Program-made: the position numbers and the translations under genes
Part shown: positions 1 through 8,512 of the stretch, one piece after another
Layout: every line of letters begins with the position of its first letter
Position numbering within the stretch: the first letter of the stretch is position 1
Assembly: GCA_025980665.1 (NCBI GenBank)
Contig: JAICXC010000007.1
Coordinates: 1 to 64,000 of the forward strand
Source of the DNA: Bryobacteraceae bacterium
GTDB lineage: Bacteria > Acidobacteriota > Terriglobia > Bryobacterales > Bryobacteraceae
Direction of reading: 5' to 3'
Length of the DNA stretch: 64,000 nt
The notes under the pieces: model-generated
What the model saw: the letters and a program-made list of their open reading frames with translations, nothing else
What the model was told of the DNA's origin: nothing
Database searches by the model: none

Positions 1-2
1 TA

Positions 3-407
3 CCGAACGCCGGCCAGGGCATCACGCAGACCTTCACCTTTGTATTCACTGACAGTCAAAACGCTGCGAATCTGGCTGCCGCGGCGATGCTGTTCGCGCC
101 ACTGCTGGATGTCCAAAACTCGTGCTACGTCGTCTACGACCGGAATGTGGGAAGTCTCCAGCTGGAATGGGACAGCGCCATGGGTGCCGACGTGAAACCC
201 GCTGGTTCGTCCACGCCGGTGCAGAATAGCCAGTGTGCGATTGGCGCGACCTCGGTTACAACGACGGAGCTATCTACAGTTATTTCGCTCGACATCACGT
301 TTAAGGGCGCCTACACAGGCCCGAAGAACATCTATATGTATGGCGCCGATGGAGACGGTTCGACCAATACAGGCTGGGTGCAGAAGGGAACTTGGGACCC
401 AAGGTAG
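3..407 (+). CDS. C-terminal part of a secreted repeat-domain protein (truncated by window edge)
   Basis: Frame 3 is open from the window edge (PNAGQGITQTFTFVFTDSQNAANLAAAAMLFAPLLD...) to the stop at 407. Resembles the QTFTFTFSD...NSQC...L.ITF extracellular domain common in acidobacterial proteins. Confidence 0.6.
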   Translation, partial: PNAGQGITQTFTFVFTDSQNAANLAAAAMLFAPLLDVQNSCYVVYDRNVGSLQLEWDSAMGADVKPAGSSTPVQNSQCAIGATSVTTTELSTVISLDITFKGAYTGPKNIYMYGADGDGSTNTGWVQKGTWDPR

Positions 408-461
408 CAGGCCGTCAAATCTCGCTGTTCATTGAGCTGAAACCCACTAATTGAGCCGGCC

Positions 462-2903
462 CTAGGGGCCAGTTTCCTGGGAACCCAAGGCATAGAAGGT
501 TCCCGGGGCGCCTTGATTGCGAAATTCCGTCAGGATCCAGTCGGCCGATCGGACGGTATTCGATACGCGCAGCTCATCTAGCTTGCCGCTAAAAGTCTCT
601 CCCCCGCCCGATGAACCTCCGTCTGCTCCCGAATCCGTGATATTGGCCGTGTATAGAATCGCACCGGTCACCGTCGTATCCACTGCACCATTCAAGTAGT
701 AAATAAAGTTCACTCCATCCTGCACGATCACGGCGTGATACCACGTCCCAGTCGATAAGACAGCCGTTCCATCATGCGCTCCATTGGTGTACAGGCTGAT
801 CTTGCCGCCATGCATCCACCAACCCAGGCCGCTTCCGGTGGTGATTACATTCTGGTAGCCGGCAGTGTTGGTCAGATTGACCCAGGCTTCCATCGTGAAC
901 GTACTGCCCGTCGGTATTCCCGAGAACGATACGCCATTGCTCCCGTTCAGCGCGAACCCTCCACCGATTTGACCTGGAGTATCGAGCGTGCTGCTGTTGG
1001 CCGATGCCGTCCCATTGTTGCCGTTTGACGTCGAATCGGTCACTGCGGGCGTGGCGGTGTTGTCGGCCAAGTGGATCACCGCGCGATAACTGCTATCCCA
1101 GACTGCAGCCTTGTTCTGCTGGTTCGCAGCCGCAGCGTTGCCGTAGTAGATGTAGATGGTGGTGTCCGCCGTCGGACTCAATGACGGTACTTGCACCCAC
1201 GCGTTCAGTTTCCCGTTACTGGAGCTGTACGACTCGATCTCGTGATTTAGTTTGCTCACTCCATCGGAAGCTGTGAACAGGATGTCGTTCCCGTTCGATT
1301 GTGCCAAGGCTTGCAGATTCGTATCGCTAGCCAGCGAAATCAGCACCGGGAAGTTCGTGAGATTCGAGGCTCCCGACACCTTGGTGTGATCGATGGTGAT
1401 GGCCTTGCGGTTGGTCCAGGAGGAGTTGTACCAACTCGGTCCTCCACCACCGCCGCCACTGATGGTGTAGGCGGCCGAAGCCACCAGGCTGTCGGTCATC
1501 GCGGTCTTGTAGGCGATGGCCTTAAGTGTCAGGTTGCTGCTTACCGGAACCGGGCTGACATAGACCGTCCCGAAGCTGGAAGTGGGGGTGGATCCATCGG
1601 TGGTGTAACGGATCGAAGCTCCCGCAGTAGTTGTGCCGATCGTTATCGACTGCCCCGAACTATACGTTCCCGCGGGCGGCGTAAACGTCGGCGTCGCCAC
1701 CTGCGTAGTAATTACCGTAAAGGTCTCCGCGTTACTGGTACCACCTGCCGTGGTCACTGTCACATTTCGGACGCCCGCAGCCGCGGTAGCGGCAATCGTA
1801 AATGTGGCGGTGATTTGAGTTGCGCTGGTGCTGACATTGCTTGCGGAAACGCCCGTGCCGCTGATGTTGATGGCTCCACCGCTCAGATTTGTACCCGTGA
1901 TCGTGATTGGAACGCTGCTGTTTGCGGCGCCGCTGCTGGGGCTGATTGATGCCGTCAGGGATGGCGCGTTTGGCAGGCTGAGCGCACAGTAGCCCCCGGA
2001 CGAATTTACCCAGTTTTGCTGGATCAGGTAATCGAACCCGCCAAGATTCATGTTCGCTGAAGAACCGTTGATGGCGGGGTACGTCGTTCCAAACGTCCAG
2101 GCGCATTTGTCGGCGTTTTCTTCCCCCAAGCTGTCGAACCAGGCGTTCAAGTCCGGATCGCTGGTGGATTCCTCTAATTCGTGGGCGATCACGGAAGCCA
2201 TGGCGTCAGCTGCGGGATCGCCATTCGGACTGCTGATAGTCTGCTCAGCGCAAGAGGTGAGACCTTGAGTGTTCGCATCGCCGACGAAGGCATATTTGAT
2301 GTCCACCCCGCCAACGGTGCCATTGGTGTGCCAGCCGCAGTACTTCCTGATGAAACCTGAAGTTTCCTGGACGTCCTGCCACGTGAGTACAAAATAGACG
2401 CCGTTCGGGTCGCTAGGGAGATGGCCTCCGGTGATGGCCGCACTTACGATTGCCAGAATGTCCGCGTCTCCCAGAACTTTGCCCCGGGAGTAGTTGTCCG
2501 AGTAAGACGGCCCAAAGTTCATCGAATTGCTGATGTGCGTCGCGCTTCCGTCGTAGTACGTAGTGTTGACGCCGTAATAGGGCGATCCTCCTTCGAACTG
2601 AATGAGGTGTTGGAGAATCGTGACTCCGGTTGGGTCGGAAGCCCAATTGCCGTACCAGATGTAATAAACATTGGGAGTGCCGAGCATCAACGGACCGCCA
2701 TGATAGGTGATCCCGTTGCCAGCCGTCGCCAGTTGGCCGATTCCTCCGCCAGTGCCCTGATTGGCGGTAGTCCCACTCACATTGTCGCGCGAGGGAAAGA
2801 TGTGCTTTAGAAACGCCGGAGAATTCTGCTGGCCCTGAAGCGGTAGAAGGACAGCTATTGAAGCAACCAGAGCATGCCTGAAACGTGGTCGTGAAAACAT
2901 CAT
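462..2903 (-). CDS. Secreted multidomain protein: EXORDIUM/PHI-1-like N-terminus, IPT-like and chitobiase C-terminal-like repeats, DUF2341 plus LamG-like C-terminus
   Basis: 813 aa, signal peptide. GGPLMLGTPNVYYIWYGNW and VIAHELEESTSDPDLNAWFD resemble EXORDIUM; ATPTFTPPAGTYSSGQSITI..IRYTTDGSTPT resembles CHB_HEX_C; WYNSSWTNRKAITIDHTKV is DUF2341; FTMEAWVNLTN is LamG-like. Confidence 0.8.
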   Translation of the reverse strand: MMFSRPRFRHALVASIAVLLPLQGQQNSPAFLKHIFPSRDNVSGTTANQGTGGGIGQLATAGNGITYHGGPLMLGTPNVYYIWYGNWASDPTGVTILQHLIQFEGGSPYYGVNTTYYDGSATHISNSMNFGPSYSDNYSRGKVLGDADILAIVSAAITGGHLPSDPNGVYFVLTWQDVQETSGFIRKYCGWHTNGTVGGVDIKYAFVGDANTQGLTSCAEQTISSPNGDPAADAMASVIAHELEESTSDPDLNAWFDSLGEENADKCAWTFGTTYPAINGSSANMNLGGFDYLIQQNWVNSSGGYCALSLPNAPSLTASISPSSGAANSSVPITITGTNLSGGAINISGTGVSASNVSTSATQITATFTIAATAAAGVRNVTVTTAGGTSNAETFTVITTQVATPTFTPPAGTYSSGQSITIGTTTAGASIRYTTDGSTPTSSFGTVYVSPVPVSSNLTLKAIAYKTAMTDSLVASAAYTISGGGGGGPSWYNSSWTNRKAITIDHTKVSGASNLTNFPVLISLASDTNLQALAQSNGNDILFTASDGVSKLNHEIESYSSSNGKLNAWVQVPSLSPTADTTIYIYYGNAAAANQQNKAAVWDSSYRAVIHLADNTATPAVTDSTSNGNNGTASANSSTLDTPGQIGGGFALNGSNGVSFSGIPTGSTFTMEAWVNLTNTAGYQNVITTGSGLGWWMHGGKISLYTNGAHDGTAVLSTGTWYHAVIVQDGVNFIYYLNGAVDTTVTGAILYTANITDSGADGGSSGGGETFSGKLDELRVSNTVRSADWILTEFRNQGAPGTFYALGSQETGP

Positions 2904-3079
2904 AGGTGTCCGAACTGGGAGATCCAGGTATTTTAACAGTTCGTACGCCTGCCGCAGGCCGATCTGGCCGTTTTCGGCTTATCGCACAGTCTGGTTGGAT
3001 TTAGTCGATTGGCGGCGTCCGCCTGTTCGCTTATGCCGGGGGGGCTAAGCGGCCCATAGAATCGATGGCTTCGAACTCG

Positions 3080-3853
3080 CTACTGGGTTACCGGAATGAT
3101 CGTCGTAATCGAACCCGTACTCGCAAGGTTCGAGAGCAATGCTAGTACCGTGAGCTTCGCCGGATCCGCATGAATCCGCAAAATACCCTTTTGCCCCGCC
3201 AAGGCCTGATATCTATCTGTCGTCACGAACGCGGTGTGTTGCATCGCGAGCAGACTCGTCGTAGCCGATTGCAGCAGATTATTGGATTGATCGACAAACT
3301 CCATTGCAATGCTGGGCATGTCGACAGTCGTCGTATTGGCGATGGCGATTGAAGTGACGTATTGGCCGTTCGTGTTATCGAATGGGATCAGGATTACGGG
3401 ATCACCGGACGGCGGAAAAGGAAGTATGCATAGCGCTGAGCCAGGCAACGTCAGCGGAACCACGGCCTCCGAGATACCTCCCTTCGGCAGGAAAACGCGA
3501 AAGGAGGCTTGTCCGCGCACGGCACCCGTGGTGCTCATGCTGGCCCAACCCTGAATCGTGGTGGGGTCCGAGGTGGAAAGCACAACGCTCTGCGAGCCAC
3601 CTGGTGGAATTGCAAAGGTGTAGACAGAGACGTTCCCATAGCCTTGGACCGGAGCAATCAGGGGCGAACCGTTATCTCCGAAAAAAGAGAGTGTGCCGGT
3701 GGCCGTACTCGCTGAGCTCAGGTTGACCAAGGTGAACGTGGTTTGCCAACTGCCGCCATAAGCGATCTGGCCGAAGGAACCTTGCTGTCCGAAAGCGGCT
3801 CCTGCGCATAGAACGCCCAGAGCAATAAATCGCCGAATGAACTTTGGCATCAA
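3080..3853 (-). CDS. Secreted protein of unknown function (paralogue of 26651..27505)
   Basis: 257 aa ORF with signal peptide; shares GGxWQTTxxLxN, QGWAxM, LIPFDNTNGxVTSIAIAN blocks with the second copy. Confidence 0.7.
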   Translation of the reverse strand: MMPKFIRRFIALGVLCAGAAFGQQGSFGQIAYGGSWQTTFTLVNLSSASTATGTLSFFGDNGSPLIAPVQGYGNVSVYTFAIPPGGSQSVVLSTSDPTTIQGWASMSTTGAVRGQASFRVFLPKGGISEAVVPLTLPGSALCILPFPPSGDPVILIPFDNTNGQYVTSIAIANTTTVDMPSIAMEFVDQSNNLLQSATTSLLAMQHTAFVTTDRYQALAGQKGILRIHADPAKLTVLALLSNLASTGSITTIIPVTQ

Positions 3854-3953
3854 GCCTCCCTGTCTTATCTAACGGATAGATCGGTAGATTCCGGCAAAGT
3901 TTTTAGTGGCCGAACACCTAGAATATGGGTGATTTGCGGGATTCTCTCTGGAA

Positions 3954-4355
3954 TCAGGGCTGGGGGGCGGCTATGCTGCCGGTGTGGGTTTGGGAATCCC
4001 CCTTCTGGATTCGATAACTGTCCGTATCAAAGTGCTGACTCGATACCTCGAAGATGGTCCCGTCGGTCAGTGCTTCCACTTGATGCGGCTGACCGGTTAT
4101 ATGGCGAACGACATCACCAGGCATTAAACGTTGCTCATGATGCTGCCCAATCTCGGTATCCACCCATCGATGGATAAACTCGCCGGCAGCGACGTACCAC
4201 GTCTCATCTTTGAGCAGATGGTAGTGCATGCTGGACTTTGCGCCCTTACGAAAGACTAATAACTTGCCGCAATACAGCTCGCCGTTCGCGAATATAAGCT
4301 CTTCGCCCCAGCCTTTGGGAACCCTCGATCCACGCGTGGCTATGGGCTTTATCAT
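3954..4355 (-). CDS. Cupin-domain protein (sugar isomerase-like)
   Basis: 133 aa; PKGWGEELIF...KSSMHYHLLKDETWYVAAGE...PGDVVRHITGQPHQVEA cupin motifs. Confidence 0.75.
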   Translation of the reverse strand: MIKPIATRGSRVPKGWGEELIFANGELYCGKLLVFRKGAKSSMHYHLLKDETWYVAAGEFIHRWVDTEIGQHHEQRLMPGDVVRHITGQPHQVEALTDGTIFEVSSQHFDTDSYRIQKGDSQTHTGSIAAPQP

Positions 4356-4722
4356 TTAGGTTCACGCTCTTGAGATGTGTGGTGCATGTTTGCCGAGGAC
4401 GGCCGGGGCCGGCTCATGCACAAGGTATAACACAGCAAGGACTAATGGGCGTTCCAATAGTCTCGGATCGCAGTTTCAATCCGTTCGCTGGCATGTCCAT
4501 CATCGGACAATCAAGTAGTGTCATGGCTTCGCGGACGATGCGCCGGTTGTCGCGGCAAGCACTCGGATGGAAGCCGGTCCACGCCCTGAAAGAGAGCTGG
4601 CAAATATCACCGGAATTCCCCGATAGTAGAACTATCCGGCTCAGGGTTCTAATGCAACGACCTGAGTCATATAGGGCCGGAGACCTATTTCATTCCCGAC
4701 GGGGAATGCGGAATATAGGATT

Positions 4723-5106
4723 ATGCCGCAAACCACACTCCTGGACGCGCCTGTTTCGTTCGATCGCAGCCGTGACCAGAGTTCGGATCAAAGCTCCATA
4801 CCCCTTCTGGATCAGCGGCAGGCAGAACGCCACCAGCTCAGTCACCCGGCCATGGTGACCGTTGTTGGGGCACTCGGCCAGATTCTTCATGGCGTGATTC
4901 GAAACCTCAGTGAAGGGGGCACCCAGATCCGACTCGACGAGCCCTTGCCACCATCCACACTGGTGAAAATCGAGTACGACGACAATTTGCTCCTGGGCGA
5001 AGTGGTGTACTGCAATCAGGAACAATCTAGTTGGCTTGCAGGCGTTCGAGTCGAACACGGTTTGTTCGAACTCACGGCTCTCGCCAGGGCCATGCAGGGA
5101 TTTTGA
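4723..5106 (+). CDS. PilZ domain protein
   Basis: 127 aa; RQAERHQLSHPAMVTVVG...IRNLSEGGTQIRLDEPLPPSTLVKIEYDDNLLLGEVVYC matches the PilZ pattern (R...R, D/N-x-S-x-x-G). Confidence 0.75.
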   Translation: MPQTTLLDAPVSFDRSRDQSSDQSSIPLLDQRQAERHQLSHPAMVTVVGALGQILHGVIRNLSEGGTQIRLDEPLPPSTLVKIEYDDNLLLGEVVYCNQEQSSWLAGVRVEHGLFELTALARAMQGF

Positions 5107-5186
5107 AGTCGCGCGATTTCGAGACCCGCTAGTCAGCCTGCACCAGGCTCAGCTCCTAAATCCCGGAAGCGCGTCGCTGCGATTCC

Positions 5187-5270
5187 GAGGCGCAGACCAA
5201 TATCATCACGCTGCACCTTGGAGGCGGATGCTCCGCGACGGCCATCAAGAACAGCGAATCCGCGGACACC
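5187..5270 (+). pseudogene. Acetate kinase internal fragment
   Basis: Direct translation EAQTNIITLHLGGGCSATAIKNSESADT matches the acetate kinase motif NIIT.HLGxGxSxxAI[KR]N....DT; no intact ORF. Confidence 0.6.
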
Positions 5271-5271
5271 C

Positions 5272-5568
5272 GATATCTCGCAGGTCGCGCGTGGCATGGG
5301 TTTGGACGCCGCATCGGCATGCGCTTCTTGCAGATGGGCGACTCGTGCTTCGGAAAAGATACCGCAGCGCTGGTATCCGCGGCTCCCGAATACGAGCTTG
5401 ACATGTCCATCGTGAAGACAGCCCGCGAGGTCAACCGACGCCAGCGGGAACGCGTTGTGAAAAACTGCTCGGCGAACTGAAAATTCTTAAAGGCCACACC
5501 ATCCGGCTGCTCGGCCTCGCGTTCAAGCCTCAAACCGACGATCTGCTTCGCCATTCTATGCTCCCGGA
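5272..5568 (+). pseudogene. UDP-glucose/GDP-mannose dehydrogenase C-terminal relic with frameshifts
   Basis: DISQVARGMGLD / RRIGMRFLQMGDSCFGKDTAALVSAAPEYELDMSIVKTAREVNRRQRERVVK / LLGELKILKGHTIRLLGLAFKPQTDDL, spread over different frames with shifts near 5308 and the A-run at 5460-5464. Confidence 0.75.
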
Positions 5569-5927
5569 GAATACTCATACTCTTCGAGCTTCAGTTGATC
5601 GCCACGCTCGGTTCCGGTCTGCTCCAGCGTCCCCGCGGGCAGCTCCAGCACAGAATGCGCCATCAGGCTCAGGGCGATCCGTCTGCGCACCATATTTGGC
5701 CGGACCTTCAGGATCTTACGCTTGCGATTGAGGAACACGACATCGATCGGGAACTTCATGGCAAAGGTGTGGACGCCTTCGCAAGGGACGATCCACAATC
5801 CCTCGCCGGGAGCCAGGCCCTTGTGCTTCAGCAGACCGGTGCGACGCTTGGCGCTGGTGTCGGCAATATCGGCCCGATCGGCCAACATCCGCCCGCGAGT
5901 CTGATTTGTAACACGAAGCTTGGGCAA
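5556..5927 (-). CDS. DUF192 family protein
   Basis: C-terminal part of ORF 5556..6545: RRTGLLKHKGLAPGEGLWIVPCEGVHTFAMKFPIDVVFLNRKRKILKVRPNM...AHSVLELPAGT. Upstream ORF is antisense to msrA/rimO; TTG start at 5927 proposed. Confidence 0.75.
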   Translation of the reverse strand: MPKLRVTNQTRGRMLADRADIADTSAKRRTGLLKHKGLAPGEGLWIVPCEGVHTFAMKFPIDVVFLNRKRKILKVRPNMVRRRIALSLMAHSVLELPAGTLEQTGTERGDQLKLEEYEYSPGA

Positions 5928-5984
5928 AACCCAGACTAACCCGTCTTTTCTGGTTCCGGCAAGCCGGGGCGGTACAATCAAGGT

Positions 5985-6461
5985 ATGGAGACGCAGTTCA
6001 GCAAGGCCAGTTTTGGTGCCGGCTGCTTTTGGGGCGTGGAGGCTGCGTTTCGCCGCCTGGCTGGAGTGAAGTCGACCCAGGTCGGCTACATGGGCGGGAA
6101 CACAAAAAATCCAACCTATGAAGACGTCTGCACCGATCGCACAGGCCATGCAGAGGTTGTCGAGGTCACCTTCGACCCGCATGTAATCAGCTATCACGAC
6201 CTGCTCGATGTCTTCTGGAGCAATCACAACCCGACCACGCTCAACCGGCAGGGTCCCGATGTGGGCGCGCAGTACCGCTCGGCCATTTTCTACTACACGC
6301 CGGAGCAGCTGGTGGAAGCTCGCGCGTCGCGCGAAGCGGCTCAGGCGAAGTTTCCCAAGTCGATTGTGACCCAGATCGTCCCCGCCAGCGAGTTCTGGCG
6401 CGCCGAAGAGTATCATCAGCAGTACCTCGAAAAGCGCGGCGAATCGCACTGCCATATTTAG
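5985..6461 (+). CDS. msrA: Peptide-methionine (S)-S-oxide reductase MsrA
   Basis: ASFGAGCFWGVEAAFRRLAGVKSTQVGYMGG...YEDVCTDRTGHAEVVEVTFDP. Confidence 0.95.
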   Translation: METQFSKASFGAGCFWGVEAAFRRLAGVKSTQVGYMGGNTKNPTYEDVCTDRTGHAEVVEVTFDPHVISYHDLLDVFWSNHNPTTLNRQGPDVGAQYRSAIFYYTPEQLVEARASREAAQAKFPKSIVTQIVPASEFWRAEEYHQQYLEKRGESHCHI

Positions 6462-6471
6462 GATTCCCATT

Positions 6472-7857
6472 TTGAAAATTGGATTTGTTAGCCTGGGCTG
6501 TCCCAAAAACCTCGTCGATACCGAGGTGATGATGGGCCAGCTCACCGCGCAAGGTCATGAGCTCACGCCGCATCCTTCCGATGCCGACGTGATCGTGGTC
6601 AACACGTGCAGCTTCATCGATCCCGCCAAGCAGGAATCGGTCGACACCATACTGGAGATGGCGGAATACAAGAAAACCGGCCGTGCGCGCAAACTGATTG
6701 TCGCGGGGTGCTTGGTCGAACGCTATCGCGGCGACATCCAGAAGAACATGCCGGAAGTGGACGCCGTGATCGGTACCAACGAGCTGGAGCAGATCACCAG
6801 CCTCTGTGAAGGCGTCGAGCCCGCCGAGCGGAATCCGTTCGAACCGTATCTGTATCACGACGCGACGCCGCGCGTGCTCGCCACGCCTCGTCATTTCGCC
6901 TATATCAAGATCGCCGAGGGCTGCGATCACCCGTGCACGTTCTGCGTGATCCCGCAGTATCGCGGAAACTTTCGCAGCCGGCGCTTCGAGAGCGTGATTT
7001 CCGAGGCGACCCGGCTATTTTCGCAAGGCGTCCGCGAGATCAACCTGATCGGCCAGGACACTACCTGCTACGGCGAGGATCTGGGCCTGAAAGACGGTCT
7101 GTCGCTCCTGCTGGCGCGGTTAGCGCAAATCGAAACAGAACACGCCAAGTGGGTCCGGTTCCTGTACTGTTATCCGAACAAGGTCACGCAGAAACTTCTC
7201 GACACCATCGCCGAGCATGCCGCGCTGGTGAAATACATCGACATGCCTTTGCAGCACGCCAGCGCTCCGGTGCTGAAACGAATGAAGCGCGGCGCGAGCG
7301 GCGATATCTTCCTCAAGCTGCTCGAAAAGATCCGCCGGACCATCCCCGGCGTAGCGATTCGCACCAGCATGATCGTCGGCTTCCCCGGCGAAACCGACGC
7401 GGATTTCAATGAGTTGTGCCAGTTCGTCGAGGCCGCTCAGTTCGATCGAATGGGTGCGTTCTCTTATTCCGACGAAGATACCAGCAAGAGTTTCGCGCTG
7501 GACGCCAAAGTGGACGGCCGCACGATTCAAAATCGCAAGCGCAAGCTGATGGCGATCCAGCGGAAGATTTCGCGCTCCCGCAATCGGATGCTGGTCGGTC
7601 GGGAGGAAGCCGTACTGATTGAAGGCCCGTCGGTGGATTCGGAACTGGTCTGGCAGGCGAGACTTTCGACTCAGGCTCCGGATATCGATGGTGTCTGCTA
7701 CATTTCAGATCCGGGCGAAGCACCGCTACGGGCAGGTGAATTCCGGCGAATGCGCATCACCAAGGCGCACGATTACGATTTAACGGGCGAGCTTGTCGGT
7801 ACGGCCGGCCTGGAGGCAGGGCCCACTGCTAGTAGCGCGTTCGTAATGATTCGTTAG
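6472..7857 (+). CDS. rimO: Ribosomal protein S12 methylthiotransferase RimO (TTG start)
   Basis: MKIGFVSLGCPKNLVDTEVMMG; radical SAM CxxxCxxC (CDHPCTFC); C-terminal TRAM-like region. Confidence 0.95.
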   Translation: MKIGFVSLGCPKNLVDTEVMMGQLTAQGHELTPHPSDADVIVVNTCSFIDPAKQESVDTILEMAEYKKTGRARKLIVAGCLVERYRGDIQKNMPEVDAVIGTNELEQITSLCEGVEPAERNPFEPYLYHDATPRVLATPRHFAYIKIAEGCDHPCTFCVIPQYRGNFRSRRFESVISEATRLFSQGVREINLIGQDTTCYGEDLGLKDGLSLLLARLAQIETEHAKWVRFLYCYPNKVTQKLLDTIAEHAALVKYIDMPLQHASAPVLKRMKRGASGDIFLKLLEKIRRTIPGVAIRTSMIVGFPGETDADFNELCQFVEAAQFDRMGAFSYSDEDTSKSFALDAKVDGRTIQNRKRKLMAIQRKISRSRNRMLVGREEAVLIEGPSVDSELVWQARLSTQAPDIDGVCYISDPGEAPLRAGEFRRMRITKAHDYDLTGELVGTAGLEAGPTASSAFVMIR

Positions 7858-7861
7858 GTCT

Positions 7862-8041
7862 ATGCGGTGTCCGATCTGCCGGAAAGTAGTTTCGCCTGAC
7901 AGCGAATTCATCCCCTTTTGCAGCGACCGCTGCCGGATCATCGATTTGGGCAACTTGGCGTCGGAGAAATACGTGATCTCCACGCCCGCCGATCCGCAGG
8001 TTCTCGAGGACGTTCCCGAACAGGAAGACGACTCGGAATGA
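7862..8041 (+). CDS. yacG: YacG-family zinc protein (DNA gyrase inhibitor YacG-like)
   Basis: 59 aa, below the ORF-track cutoff: MRCPICRKVVSPDSEFIPFCSDRCRIIDLGNLASEKYVISTP...; CxxC...CxxxC and IDLGxxASEKY; ATGA overlap with pgpA. Confidence 0.85.
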   Translation: MRCPICRKVVSPDSEFIPFCSDRCRIIDLGNLASEKYVISTPADPQVLEDVPEQEDDSE

Positions 8042-8502
8042 GCGCCCTAGCGCGCCTGCTGGGGACTTGGTTTTATCTGGGGTACGTTCCCAAAGGTCCT
8101 GGAACCGCGGGATCGCTGGGAGCGCTCGCCATCGCCTGGGCCCTGCATGCATACCTGGGTATTTCGGGAGCGTGCCTCGCGCTGTTCGGCGTGCTGCTGA
8201 TTGCCCCCGCGATCTGGGCCGCGGGACGAGTGGCGAAAGACACCGGCAGTAAAGATCCACAAGTAGTGGTCATCGACGAGGTTGTCGGCCAATGGATCAC
8301 GCTCGCGGGAGCCTCCAGACTCAACGCGGCCAGCTGGATCACTGCCTTTGCGCTGTTTCGATTGTTCGACATTTGGAAGCCGCCTCCGGTGCGACAACTG
8401 GAAAAAGTCCCCGGCGGCGCGGGCATTGTGCTGGATGACGCCATGGCCGGAATTTTCGCGGCACTTGTGTTGTACAGCGCTGGATGGTTCAATCTTTATT
8501 AG
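8038..8502 (+). CDS. pgpA: Phosphatidylglycerophosphatase A
   Basis: MSALARLLGTWFYLGYVPKGPGTAGSLGAL...VVIDEVVGQWITL...FRLFDIWKPPPVRQLEKVPGGAGIVLDDAMAG. Confidence 0.9.
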   Translation: MSALARLLGTWFYLGYVPKGPGTAGSLGALAIAWALHAYLGISGACLALFGVLLIAPAIWAAGRVAKDTGSKDPQVVVIDEVVGQWITLAGASRLNAASWITAFALFRLFDIWKPPPVRQLEKVPGGAGIVLDDAMAGIFAALVLYSAGWFNLY

Positions 8503-8512
8503 CTGTTCCTTT

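Noticed and set aside
1299-1949. 216-aa plus ORF
   Set aside because: Antisense to the repeat-rich secreted protein; low-complexity Arg/Ser/Gly composition.
5928-6545. N-terminal 5' extension of ORF 5556..6545
   Set aside because: Overlaps msrA and the start of rimO in antisense; only the DUF192 part is credible.
7918-8037. Upstream extension of pgpA
   Set aside because: Region is the yacG reading frame; PgpA homology starts at 8038.
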